A stretch of DNA of 64,000 bases, taken from assembly GCF_009749465.1 (NCBI RefSeq), contig NZ_WBIS01000004.1, positions 203,609 to 267,608 on the forward strand, read 5' to 3'. The notes under the pieces were generated by a model. The model worked only from the letters and a program-made list of their open reading frames with translations, had not been told where the DNA came from and did no database searches. The stretch is from Agromyces terreus. Its GTDB lineage: Bacteria; Actinomycetota; Actinomycetes; Actinomycetales; Microbacteriaceae. Position 1 is the first letter of the stretch. Each line of letters opens with the position of its first letter. This document shows, piece after piece, positions 35,517 through 42,779 of the stretch. Made by a program: the position numbers and the translations under genes.

Positions 35517-36812
35517 ATGTCCCACGCACCAACCCGCTCCGCACCCCGCCGCACCGTCGCGGCGGTGTCCGCGGCATCCGCCCTGCTGCTCGCGATGAGC
35601 GCCTGCAGCACCCCCAGCGGCGGCGGCGACCCCGCCGAGGCCGCGCCAGGCGTCACCGACGACACCGTGACGATCGGCACCCACCAGCCGCTCACCGGCC
35701 CGGCCGCCGCCGGCTACTCGTCGATCTCGGCCGCGACCACGGCGTACTTCGCGTACCTCAACGAGAACGGCGGCGTGAACGGCCGCGAGATCGAGTACCT
35801 CGTCAAGGACGACGGGTACAACCCGGCCAACACGCAGACCGTGGTGCGCGAGCTCGTGCAGGACGACGAGGTCTTCGCGATCCTCAACGGCCTCGGCACG
35901 CCCACGCACACCGCCGTGCTCGACTACCTCAACCAGAACGAGGTGCCCGACCTGTTCGTGGCATCCGGGTCGACGAGCTGGAACCAGCCCGAGGAGTACC
36001 CGTGGACCTTCGGGTTCAACGCCGATTACGTCACCGAGGCCGAGGCGCTCGCGCAGTACGCCGACGACGAGTTCGCGGGCCAGTCGGTCTGCATGCTCGG
36101 GCAGGACGACGACTTCGGCGACGAGTTCCTCGAGGGCCTCGAGAACGTGCTCGGCGAGGGCTCGCTCGCGAGCGTGCAGCGCTACTCGGTGTCGAACCAG
36201 GACGTCGTGGCCCAGATCGGCGCCATGCAGGCCGCCGGCTGCGAGGTGAACATGCTCGCGACCGTCAACGGCTTCACCGCCCTCGCGATCGGCACGGCCG
36301 CCAAGCTCGGCTACCAGGCGCAGTGGATGTCGTCGTCGTCGGGCGGCGACTACGTGACCCTGGCCGGATTCCTCGGCGAGGCCGCCCCGCTGCTCCTCGA
36401 GGGCTTCGTCACGACGAACTACCTGCCCTACGCGCCGGGTAACGAGTGGGACGACCTGTTCCGCCAGATCAACGACGACTACAACGACGGCGCCCCGTTC
36501 GACGGCAACACCGTGTTCGGCATGTCGGTCGGCTACCTCTTCGCCGAAGCCCTGGCGAAGGCCGGCGACAACCCGACGCGGCAGGGCATCGTCGACGCCA
36601 TCGCGTCGGGCGACCTCGTCGGCAACGGCCTCGTGCCGCTCGCCTTCGGCTCGGACAGCCACTCCGCGTACAAGGGCGTGTCGATCACGACCGTCACCGC
36701 CGGCGTGCAGGACTTCATCGGCGTGACCTACGTGAGCGATGGAGACGGCGGCGTCGAACCCTACGACGGCGACGCCGTGCCGCTCGAGAATGACGGCGTC
36801 CCCACGTCATAG
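35517..36812 (+). CDS. Substrate-binding lipoprotein, LivK/Peripla_BP_6 type
   Basis: A 431-residue solute-binding protein. The signal peptide ends in a lipobox (LLLAMSAC, Cys about residue 29), so it is anchored outside the membrane. The mature protein opens DDTVTIGTHQPLTGPAAAGY and contains YLVKDDGYNPANTQTVVREL, the pattern of type I periplasmic-binding folds. AGAGAGG lies about 10 bases before the ATG at 35517. As the last gene of the importer operon it would set substrate specificity; the ligand cannot be read from sequence, and the island argues for an organic acid. Confidence 0.92.
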   Translation: MSHAPTRSAPRRTVAAVSAASALLLAMSACSTPSGGGDPAEAAPGVTDDTVTIGTHQPLTGPAAAGYSSISAATTAYFAYLNENGGVNGREIEYLVKDDGYNPANTQTVVRELVQDDEVFAILNGLGTPTHTAVLDYLNQNEVPDLFVASGSTSWNQPEEYPWTFGFNADYVTEAEALAQYADDEFAGQSVCMLGQDDDFGDEFLEGLENVLGEGSLASVQRYSVSNQDVVAQIGAMQAAGCEVNMLATVNGFTALAIGTAAKLGYQAQWMSSSSGGDYVTLAGFLGEAAPLLLEGFVTTNYLPYAPGNEWDDLFRQINDDYNDGAPFDGNTVFGMSVGYLFAEALAKAGDNPTRQGIVDAIASGDLVGNGLVPLAFGSDSHSAYKGVSITTVTAGVQDFIGVTYVSDGDGGVEPYDGDAVPLENDGVPTS

Positions 36813-36825
36813 CCTCGAGCATGAG

Positions 36826-36870
36826 AACGGCGGATGTCTCGGGCCCGACCGGCCCGGGGCATCCGCCGTT
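36826..36870 (+). terminator. Terminator of the ABC importer operon
   Basis: AACGGCGGATG pairs perfectly with CATCCGCCGTT (11 bp), enclosing a second GGGCC/GGCCC stem, 13 bp after the binding-protein stop. Confidence 0.75.
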
Positions 36871-36908
36871 CCGCGTGGTCTGCCGGGGTCAGCGGCGCTA
36901 TCGGGGCT

Positions 36909-37178
36909 CTACCAGATCGTGCCGCCGCCGATCGAGATGCCGCCCCACGTGAGCGCGATGAAGATCGCCGCGAACACGACGGGCGCGATGCCCTTGCCGC
37001 CGCGGGCGAGCCCCTTCAGGAGGCCGATCACGGCGAGGATCGCGGCGATGACCGAGAGGCCGCCGCCGACGATCAGGCCGATGAACAGCGGGATGGGCAT
37101 GAGGACGAGACCCGCCAGCGCGACCCAGAAGGCGGCCCAGGCGGTCGGGTTCGAGCGGTGTTCGACAGAAGAGGACAT
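36909..37178 (-). CDS. Small membrane protein, DUF4190-like
   Basis: An 89-residue protein with two to three hydrophobic helices: NPTAWAAFWVALAGLVLMPIP, IVGGGLSVIAAILAVIGLLK and APVVFAAIFIALTWGGISIG. The layout resembles short DUF4190-type membrane proteins. It has no recognised function. It is flanked by the importer terminator and by a very strong hairpin at 37216-37262. Confidence 0.65.
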   Translation of the reverse strand: MSSSVEHRSNPTAWAAFWVALAGLVLMPIPLFIGLIVGGGLSVIAAILAVIGLLKGLARGGKGIAPVVFAAIFIALTWGGISIGGGTIW

Positions 37179-37215
37179 GCTTCATTCTCTCGCGTCGGTG
37201 TCGGCAATGTGCCGT

Positions 37216-37262
37216 GGACACGAATGGTCGCTTCCGCGGCTCGGAAGCGACCATTCGTGTCC
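37216..37262. terminator. 21-bp perfect hairpin
   Basis: GGACACGAATGGTCGCTTCC plus one more G pairs with its exact complement around the 5-base loop CGGCT. It lies just downstream of the acyl-CoA ligase (ending 37278, minus strand) and upstream of the small membrane gene. It lacks a U-tract; terminator or dispersed palindrome are both possible. Confidence 0.6.
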
Positions 37263-37277
37263 GCGAGCGGCGGCGCG

Positions 37278-38942
37278 TCAGCGCGCGTCCGGCGCCGTGA
37301 CCGGCGAGTACTGCTCGACGAGCTGGCGCTTCAGCACCTTGCCGCTGCCGCCGAGCGGCAGGGAGTCCGTGACGTGCACCACGCGCGGGTACTTGTAGGC
37401 GGCGATGCGCTCGCGGGTGAACGCGACGAGCGCCTCGGGGTCGACCTCGTGCCCGTCGAGGGCGACCACCGCGGCGTGCACCTCCTGCCCGTGGGTGTCG
37501 TCGGCGACGCCGAAGACGGCGGCCATGGCGACATCCGGATGCCGCATCATCACGGCCTCGACCTCGGTCGGGTACACGTTGTAGCCGTTGCGCACGATCA
37601 TGTCCTTCTTGCGGTCGACGATCGTGATGATGCCGTCGACGATGGTGCCCAGGTCGCCCGTGCGGAACCAGCCGTCGACCACGGCCTCGGCTGAGGCATC
37701 CGGGCGCCCGAGGTAGCCCTTGAAGAGGTTGTGGCCGCGCACGACGATCTCGCCGAGGGCTTCGGGCCCGTCGAGGAACACGATGCGCCCCTCGATCTCG
37801 GAGTCGGCGATCGCCGCGTCGATGCCCCAGTAGGTGCGTCCGACGGTGCCGGGGCGGATGGGCTCGCCGACCATGTTGAACGACACCGTGGGGGAGGTCT
37901 CGGTGAGTCCGTACCCCTCGTGCACCTCGGCGCCGTACGCGCGCTCGAACGCCTCGAGCAGCGCGACGGGCAGGGCCGCGCCGCCCGAGACGGCGTAGCG
38001 CAGCGGGGGTGTGGAGTCGGCGCGGGCGGCGGCCTCGACCATGCCGACGAACATCGTCGGCACCGCGGTGAAGACCGTGGCGCCGTGCGCGTTCATGAGG
38101 TCGAGCGCCTGGTCGGGGTCGAACTTCGGCAGCAGGATGATCGACGCGCCCTTGCGGAACGCGATGTTCATGACCGCCGTCTGCCCGAACGTGTGGAACA
38201 GCGGCAGCCCGCCGAACACCACGTCGTCCGCGCGCATGTCGAACGCGTCGATGAGCGCGCAGTGCACCTGCTCGACGATCGCGAGGTGCGAGCCGACGGC
38301 GCCCTTCGGCGTACCGGTCGTGCCGCTCGTGTAGAGGATCGTCGCGGCATCCGTCGGTCGCACCGACACGTGGCGTTCGATGGGGGCGGATGCCGCGGCC
38401 TCCGCCTCGAGGCGGGGCAGGTCGGGGCCGCCGGACTCGACGGGCGGCGTGAGCACGGTCACGAGCGGCACGCCGGCGGATGCCGCGGCGGGCACGGCTT
38501 CGACGAGCAGCGGTCCGGCGGCGATGAGCACGTCGGCGCCCGAGTCGCGCAGCACGTACGCGATTTCCTCGGCCTTGAAGAGCAGGTGCACGGGCACGAC
38601 CACGGCGCCGAGGGCGAGGGCGGCGTAGTACACGCGCGGGAAGTCGGGCACGTTCGGCACGAGCATCGCGACCCGGTCGCCGCGGCCGATGCCCCGATCG
38701 CGCAGGGCGCCCGCGTAGGCGCGGCTCTCGTCCCAGAGCGTGCCGTAGTCGATGGTGCGTCCCATGAAGTGCAGGGCCGGCCGGGTCGGCGTGCGCACGG
38801 CGGACTCGGCGAGCATGCTCGCGACCGAGAGGGTGCCGAAGCCGTCGCCGTCGACGGCGGGGTCGGGGGCGTGGGTGCGGGGCGGGGTGCGGGCCTCGGT
38901 GCGGGGCTCGGTGCGGGGCTCGGTGCGGGTCGTCGAAGTCAT
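37278..38942 (-). CDS. Acyl-CoA synthetase (long-chain fatty-acid--CoA ligase family)
   Basis: A 554-residue AMP-forming ligase that activates a free carboxylic acid to its CoA thioester using ATP. Motifs: P-loop ILYTSGTTGTPKGAVGSH, EGYGLTETSPTVSFN, DGWFRTGDLG, and the C-terminal hinge with catalytic Lys GGSGKVLKRQLVE. The first 25 residues are a TEPRTEPRTEARTPPRT repeat encoded by short tandem DNA units and are likely disordered. AAAGGA precedes the ATG at 38942. It follows the acyl-CoA dehydrogenase on the minus strand (60-bp gap) and so is probably in the operator 3 operon, providing the entry step for the kinase-dehydrogenase pair. Confidence 0.93.
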   Translation of the reverse strand: MTSTTRTEPRTEPRTEARTPPRTHAPDPAVDGDGFGTLSVASMLAESAVRTPTRPALHFMGRTIDYGTLWDESRAYAGALRDRGIGRGDRVAMLVPNVPDFPRVYYAALALGAVVVPVHLLFKAEEIAYVLRDSGADVLIAAGPLLVEAVPAAASAGVPLVTVLTPPVESGGPDLPRLEAEAAASAPIERHVSVRPTDAATILYTSGTTGTPKGAVGSHLAIVEQVHCALIDAFDMRADDVVFGGLPLFHTFGQTAVMNIAFRKGASIILLPKFDPDQALDLMNAHGATVFTAVPTMFVGMVEAAARADSTPPLRYAVSGGAALPVALLEAFERAYGAEVHEGYGLTETSPTVSFNMVGEPIRPGTVGRTYWGIDAAIADSEIEGRIVFLDGPEALGEIVVRGHNLFKGYLGRPDASAEAVVDGWFRTGDLGTIVDGIITIVDRKKDMIVRNGYNVYPTEVEAVMMRHPDVAMAAVFGVADDTHGQEVHAAVVALDGHEVDPEALVAFTRERIAAYKYPRVVHVTDSLPLGGSGKVLKRQLVEQYSPVTAPDAR

Positions 38943-39002
38943 CGGGGAGTTCCTTTCATCGTCATTGATGGGTGCCGTGATGGCGGCGCGGTGGTGCTGC
39001 GG

Positions 39003-40211
39003 TCAGCGGGGCGTGCGGAGTTCGGCCTTGCCGAGGGCGCTCAGGTGCACCTCGTCGGGGCCGTCGGCCAGGCGCAGCACGCGCGCCCCGGCGAACATCT
39101 CGGCGAGCGGGGCGTCGCTCGAGACGCCCGCAGCGCCGAAGACCTGGATCGCCCGGTCGAGGATCTGCTGCACCGCGCGCGGCACGGCGATCTTGATCGA
39201 CTGGATCTCGGTCATCGCCTGCCGGTTGCCGACCGTGTCCATGAGCCAGGCGGTCTTCAGCACGAGCAGGCGCAGCGACTCGACCTGGATGCGCGACTCG
39301 GCGACCCACTCGCGCACGACGCCCTGCTCGGCCAGCGTGCGCCCGAACGCGACGCGGCTGTTCGCGCGCTCCCGCACGAGCGACAGGGCGCGTTCGGCCA
39401 TGCCGAGCGCGCGCATGCAGTGGTGGATGCGGCCGGGCCCGAGCCGCGCCTGCGCGATCGCGAAGCCGTCGCCCTCGCCCGCGATGAGGTTCGACGCGGG
39501 CACGCGCACGTCGTCGAACACGATCTCGGCGTGGCCGCCGTGGTCGCGGTCGTCGTATCCGAACACGCTCAGCCCTCGCACGACGGTGACGCCGGGGGCG
39601 TCGCGCGGCACGAGGATCATCGACTGCCGGCGGTGGCGTGCGGCATCCGGATCGGTCTGGCCCATGACGATGAAGATCGCGGCATCCGGGCTCATCGCGC
39701 CCGTCGACCACCATTTGCGCCCGCTGATCACGTACGAGTCGCCGTCGCGGCGGATGCGGGTCGCGATGTTCGTCGCGTCGCTCGACGCGACCTCGGGCTC
39801 GGTCATGCAGAAGGACGAGCGGATGTCTCCCGCGAGCAGCGGATCGAGCCACTCGCGCTGCTGCTCGGGCGTGCCGAAGTCGGCCAGCACCTCCATGTTG
39901 CCCGTGTCGGGCGCCGCGCAGTTCATCGCGACCGGCGCGAGGCGCGGCGACCAGCCCGTGGCCTCCGCGAGCGGCGCGTACTGCAAGTTCGTGAGGCCCG
40001 CGCCGCGCTCGCCCGGCAGGAACAGGTTCCACAGGCCCTCGGCACGGGCGGCCGTGCGCAGTTCGCCGACGACGGGGCGGAACCGCCACTCGTCGGGCGT
40101 CGCCGCGAGCTGCTCGTCGAGCACCGGCTCGGCCGGGATCGCCCGGTCGCGCACGAACGCCTCGACCCGGTCGATGAGGGCGAGCGTGCGGGCGTCGTGG
40201 CTGAAGTCCAT
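39003..40211 (-). CDS. Acyl-CoA dehydrogenase, ACAD10/ACAD11-like
   Basis: A 402-residue FAD enzyme whose sequence follows human ACAD10/11 rather than ordinary short- or medium-chain dehydrogenases. Diagnostic blocks: CMTEPEVASSDATNIATRI, GRKWWSTGA, RRQSMILVPRDAPGVTVVR, LSVFGYDDRDHGGHAEI and LGPGRIHHCMRALGMAERAL. The usual catalytic YEGT-Glu region reads RVLRLADGPDEVHLSALGKA, with Asp where ordinary enzymes have Glu. ACAD10/11 proteins convert 4-phosphoryloxy-acyl-CoA to enoyl-CoA. The gene starts 2 bp after the kinase-like gene that supplies the phosphoryl step. Confidence 0.93.
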   Translation of the reverse strand: MDFSHDARTLALIDRVEAFVRDRAIPAEPVLDEQLAATPDEWRFRPVVGELRTAARAEGLWNLFLPGERGAGLTNLQYAPLAEATGWSPRLAPVAMNCAAPDTGNMEVLADFGTPEQQREWLDPLLAGDIRSSFCMTEPEVASSDATNIATRIRRDGDSYVISGRKWWSTGAMSPDAAIFIVMGQTDPDAARHRRQSMILVPRDAPGVTVVRGLSVFGYDDRDHGGHAEIVFDDVRVPASNLIAGEGDGFAIAQARLGPGRIHHCMRALGMAERALSLVRERANSRVAFGRTLAEQGVVREWVAESRIQVESLRLLVLKTAWLMDTVGNRQAMTEIQSIKIAVPRAVQQILDRAIQVFGAAGVSSDAPLAEMFAGARVLRLADGPDEVHLSALGKAELRTPR

Positions 40212-40213
40212 GG

Positions 40214-41308
40214 TCAGGCTCCTGTGGTCGTGGCGGGCGTGGTCGGTGAGTCGGTCGTGTGCGACAGTCCGGTGCTCGCGAGCGGCTCGACGAGCTGGCC
40301 GATGCGGTCGAACCCCTCGCCGAGGGTCTGCCCCTGCCGGTAGCGGTAGTGGATGCCTTCGAGGATCACGGCGAGCTTGTACGCCGCGAACGCCCGGTAC
40401 CAGGTGAGGTCGGGCGTGCGGATGCCGGCGGCGTGCGCGTAGCAGTCGACGAGCTCGTCGAACTCGGGGTACCCGGCCGCCGGATCGACGGCGCTGCGCG
40501 TGAGGCCGACCGCGTCGGGCGCGAGCGAGGCGATGTTCCAGTACATGCCGAGCATGCCGAGGTCGACGAGCGGGTCGCCGAGCGTGGCCATCTCCCAGTC
40601 GAGGATCGCCGCGATGCGGGGCGCGTCGGCCGGCCCGGCGATGATCGCGTTGTCGAGGCGGTAGTCGCCGTGCACGATGCCGCTCCGGATGCCGCCCGCG
40701 GGAGGCATCCGCTCCTCCAGTCGCTGCTGCAGTCGGTCGAGCTCGGGCAGGTCGCGGCTGCGCGAGGCCTCGAGTTGCCGGCGCCAGGTGCGCAGCTGCC
40801 GGTCGAGGTAGCCGTCTGGGCGCCCGAAGTCGGCGAGGCCGACGGATGCCGCGTCGACCGCATGCAGGCGGGCGAGCGTCTCCGCGAAGGCGAGTCCGAG
40901 CCCGTGCAGGCCCGCGGGCGTGTAGTCGGCGTTCTGGCGGGGGCTCGCGAGCACGACGCCCTCGACGACGCGCATCACGAAGAACGCGGTGCCGGTGACC
41001 CGCCCGGCCTCGGAATCGTCGACGAGGTCGACCGCCGGCGGCACCGGCACGCCCGACCCCGCCAGCGCGCTGATCACGCGGTGCTCGCGGCCCATGTCGT
41101 GGGCGCTCGCGAGCACGTGCCCGAGCGGCGGGCGGCGCACGATGAGCGGCACGGCCGGCCCGTCGACGCGGTACGTGAGGTTGCTGCGGCCCCCGGCGAT
41201 GAGCGTGGCCGTGAGCGGGGCGGCCGGCGTCGCGGCGACGAGCTCGGGGTGCGCCTCGGCGAGCCACGCGGAGAAGCCCGCGAGGTTCAGCCCTGGGGTG
41301 TCGGTCAT
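40214..41308 (-). CDS. APH-fold kinase, ACAD10/11 N-terminal type (4-hydroxyacyl-CoA kinase candidate)
   Basis: A 364-residue phosphotransferase-fold protein, not an antibiotic-resistance enzyme. It has the nucleotide loop GGRSNLTYRVDG, Brenner motif VHGDYRLDNAI and DWEMATLGDPLVDLGML, as in the kinase half of ACAD10/11 and in LvaA of the Pseudomonas levulinate pathway. Such kinases phosphorylate the 4-hydroxyl of 4-hydroxyacyl-CoA. Here kinase and dehydrogenase are split into two genes 2 bp apart. AGGAAGG precedes the ATG at 41308; an ATG at 41344 is less likely. Operator 3 lies about 80 bp upstream. Confidence 0.92.
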   Translation of the reverse strand: MTDTPGLNLAGFSAWLAEAHPELVAATPAAPLTATLIAGGRSNLTYRVDGPAVPLIVRRPPLGHVLASAHDMGREHRVISALAGSGVPVPPAVDLVDDSEAGRVTGTAFFVMRVVEGVVLASPRQNADYTPAGLHGLGLAFAETLARLHAVDAASVGLADFGRPDGYLDRQLRTWRRQLEASRSRDLPELDRLQQRLEERMPPAGGIRSGIVHGDYRLDNAIIAGPADAPRIAAILDWEMATLGDPLVDLGMLGMYWNIASLAPDAVGLTRSAVDPAAGYPEFDELVDCYAHAAGIRTPDLTWYRAFAAYKLAVILEGIHYRYRQGQTLGEGFDRIGQLVEPLASTGLSHTTDSPTTPATTTGA

Positions 41309-41390
41309 CGTCGATCGCCTTCCTGCACCGCCGTGGTGCCGCACCGCGAGGTGCCGTTCCGGGTGGTCGTCGACCGGCCCGTCGCATCAG

Positions 41391-41410
41391 CATACCGCGC
41401 GGTCGGTATG
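41391..41410. promoter_or_regulatory. TetR-type operator 3 (kinase-ACAD-ligase operon)
   Basis: CATACCGCGCGGTCGGTATG. Read on the minus strand it ends CGGTATGCT, so the right half overlaps a TATGCT -10 with TTCGCG 18 bp upstream. It is the exact reverse complement of operator 4. Confidence 0.82.
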
Positions 41411-41456
41411 TGCGCGAACCGGATGTCGCGACACCCGCGCGCCCCGTTGCTGAGAC

Positions 41457-41545
41457 CTTTTTCAGGAGGGGGTGTGGCGAAGCGGGCCGTTTTCGTCGCT
41501 CACGCGCGCGTTTCGGCCCCCGATCGGCGAGGGTCTCCTGAAAAG
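41457..41545. repeat. Inverted repeat in the gap between kinase and thioesterase genes
   Basis: CTTTTTCAGGAG (41457-41468) and CTCCTGAAAAG (41535-41545) are inverted copies about 66 bp apart, with GAGACC/GGTCTC beside them. They lie in the 290-bp gap 41309-41598, downstream of the thioesterase. The T-run in the left arm makes it a possible terminator for that gene on the minus strand. Otherwise the gap holds only operator 3. Confidence 0.5.
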
Positions 41546-41598
41546 TGCACAGGGCGCGGGCAAGGGTCGGTCTGGCGGGCGGCGGCCTGGCGTGCGGC

Positions 41599-42045
41599 TC
41601 AGGCGAGCAGGCGGGACTCGATGGCCGAGCGGATGCCGGTGGGAATCGGCACGGGGCGGCGGGTCGCGGCATCCACGAAGACGTGCACGAAGCGGCCCTC
41701 GGCCAGCGGCTCGTCGTCGCCCGCGCGGTGGATGCCGAGCGACCACGTCACGCTCGACGAGCCGAGCCGTTCGATGCCGAGCGCGACCTCGAGCGGCTCG
41801 GGAAAGCTCGCCGACGCGCGGAACTCGCAGCTCGACGACACGACGAGCCCGATCGGGGCGTCGCCATGGGGGTCGAGGCCGGCGTGCTCGATCATCCACG
41901 TGTTGACGGCCGTGTCCATCGCCTCGTAGTAGACGGTGTTGTTCACGTGCCCGTACTGGTCGTTGTCGTTCCAGCGGGTCGTGAACGGCCGTCGCTCGGG
42001 GCGATGCGGCCGGGTGACGGCGGGCTGGGGCATCCGCTCGCCCAT
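41599..42045 (-). CDS. Acyl-CoA thioesterase (hot-dog, 4HBT family)
   Basis: A 148-residue hot-dog protein with the 4HBT active-site motif RWNDNDQYGHVNNTVYYEAM and the long helix that follows. It hydrolyses acyl-CoA to free acid and CoA, typically to rescue CoA or control pool size. It starts within the stop of the TetR gene (TGATG), so the two are co-transcribed. Chain-length preference is unknown. Confidence 0.9.
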   Translation of the reverse strand: MGERMPQPAVTRPHRPERRPFTTRWNDNDQYGHVNNTVYYEAMDTAVNTWMIEHAGLDPHGDAPIGLVVSSSCEFRASASFPEPLEVALGIERLGSSSVTWSLGIHRAGDDEPLAEGRFVHVFVDAATRRPVPIPTGIRSAIESRLLA

Positions 42046-42689
42046 CAGTCGGCCCGTAGCAGGATGCGGAACGCGCGCCGGGCCCGCGTCTCGCTCGGGG
42101 TGTCGCCGGCGATGAGGTCGGCGTAGGTGAACGACTCCGAGACGCGCACCAGAAGGTAGGCGAGTTCGTCGGGCGTGATCGCGCCGCCGAGGGGGCGCTC
42201 GCCGAGTTCTCGCTCGACGAGCCAGCGCGCGGTCGCGACGTAGCGGCGCTGGATCTCGCTCTCGGTCGTGGTGAGCAGCCGCAGCGCGCGGGCGGGTTCG
42301 CGGCGCAGGAAGTCGCGGAAGTAGTCGGCACTGATCAGCGCGCCCGCGAAGCTCGAGAGCTGTTCGGCCACGCGTTCGGCGCCGTGCAGCGACTCGGTCG
42401 CGTGCTCCGAGAGCACGAGCGTGGGAACGGCGAGCGACCAGAGCACCTCGCTGAGCAGCGCGTCGCGGTTGCCGACCCAGCGGAACAGCGACGTGCGGTC
42501 GACGCCGAGGCGGGTCGCAAGCGCGCCCATGTCGATGCGCCGGCCGTCGATGAAGGTCTCGCGGGCGAGGTCGAACGCGCGCACGGCGTCGGCGTGGGCG
42601 CCGTCGGCGAGCCGTTCGGAGAGCCAGGACGGTGCCGCGCGCAGGCCGATCTCGGCGATCTCGTGGGTGGGGGCGCTCGTCGTCGGCAT
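42045..42689 (-). CDS. TetR/AcrR-family regulator (QsdR-like C terminus)
   Basis: A 214-residue regulator with an atypical N-terminal extension and helix-turn-helix IDMGALATRLGVDRTSLFRWVGNRDALLSEVLW. The C-terminal half (EIQRRYVATARWLVERELGE, DELAYLLVRVSESFTYADLI) resembles the QsdR-type ligand domain. It is divergent from the glutaryl-CoA-dehydrogenase-like gene; the 26-bp palindrome at 42722-42747 between them is the likely operator. It is distinct from the TetR at 27148, whose operator sequence differs. Confidence 0.9.
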   Translation of the reverse strand: MPTTSAPTHEIAEIGLRAAPSWLSERLADGAHADAVRAFDLARETFIDGRRIDMGALATRLGVDRTSLFRWVGNRDALLSEVLWSLAVPTLVLSEHATESLHGAERVAEQLSSFAGALISADYFRDFLRREPARALRLLTTTESEIQRRYVATARWLVERELGERPLGGAITPDELAYLLVRVSESFTYADLIAGDTPSETRARRAFRILLRAD

Positions 42690-42721
42690 GTCGGAACTCT
42701 AACCCGCCTCCGAGGATTCAC

Positions 42722-42747
42722 ATGCAACATTCTGGAAAATGATGCAT
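42722..42747. promoter_or_regulatory. 26-bp palindromic operator between tetR and acyl-CoA dehydrogenase
   Basis: Outer arms ATGCA...TGCAT and inner CATT...AATG form an imperfect 26-bp palindrome (ATGCAACATTCTGG / AAAATGATGCAT) in a 90-bp divergent gap. It is A/T-rich compared with its surroundings and well placed to control both directions. Confidence 0.65.
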
Positions 42748-42779
42748 AGTGGACGTGTTCACCGACGAACGGAGAAGCG

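Noticed and set aside
40214..41308. Aminoglycoside phosphotransferase (antibiotic resistance)
   Set aside because: The fold is APH-like, but the motifs and the adjacent dehydrogenase match the ACAD10/11 kinase domain, so a resistance role is unlikely.
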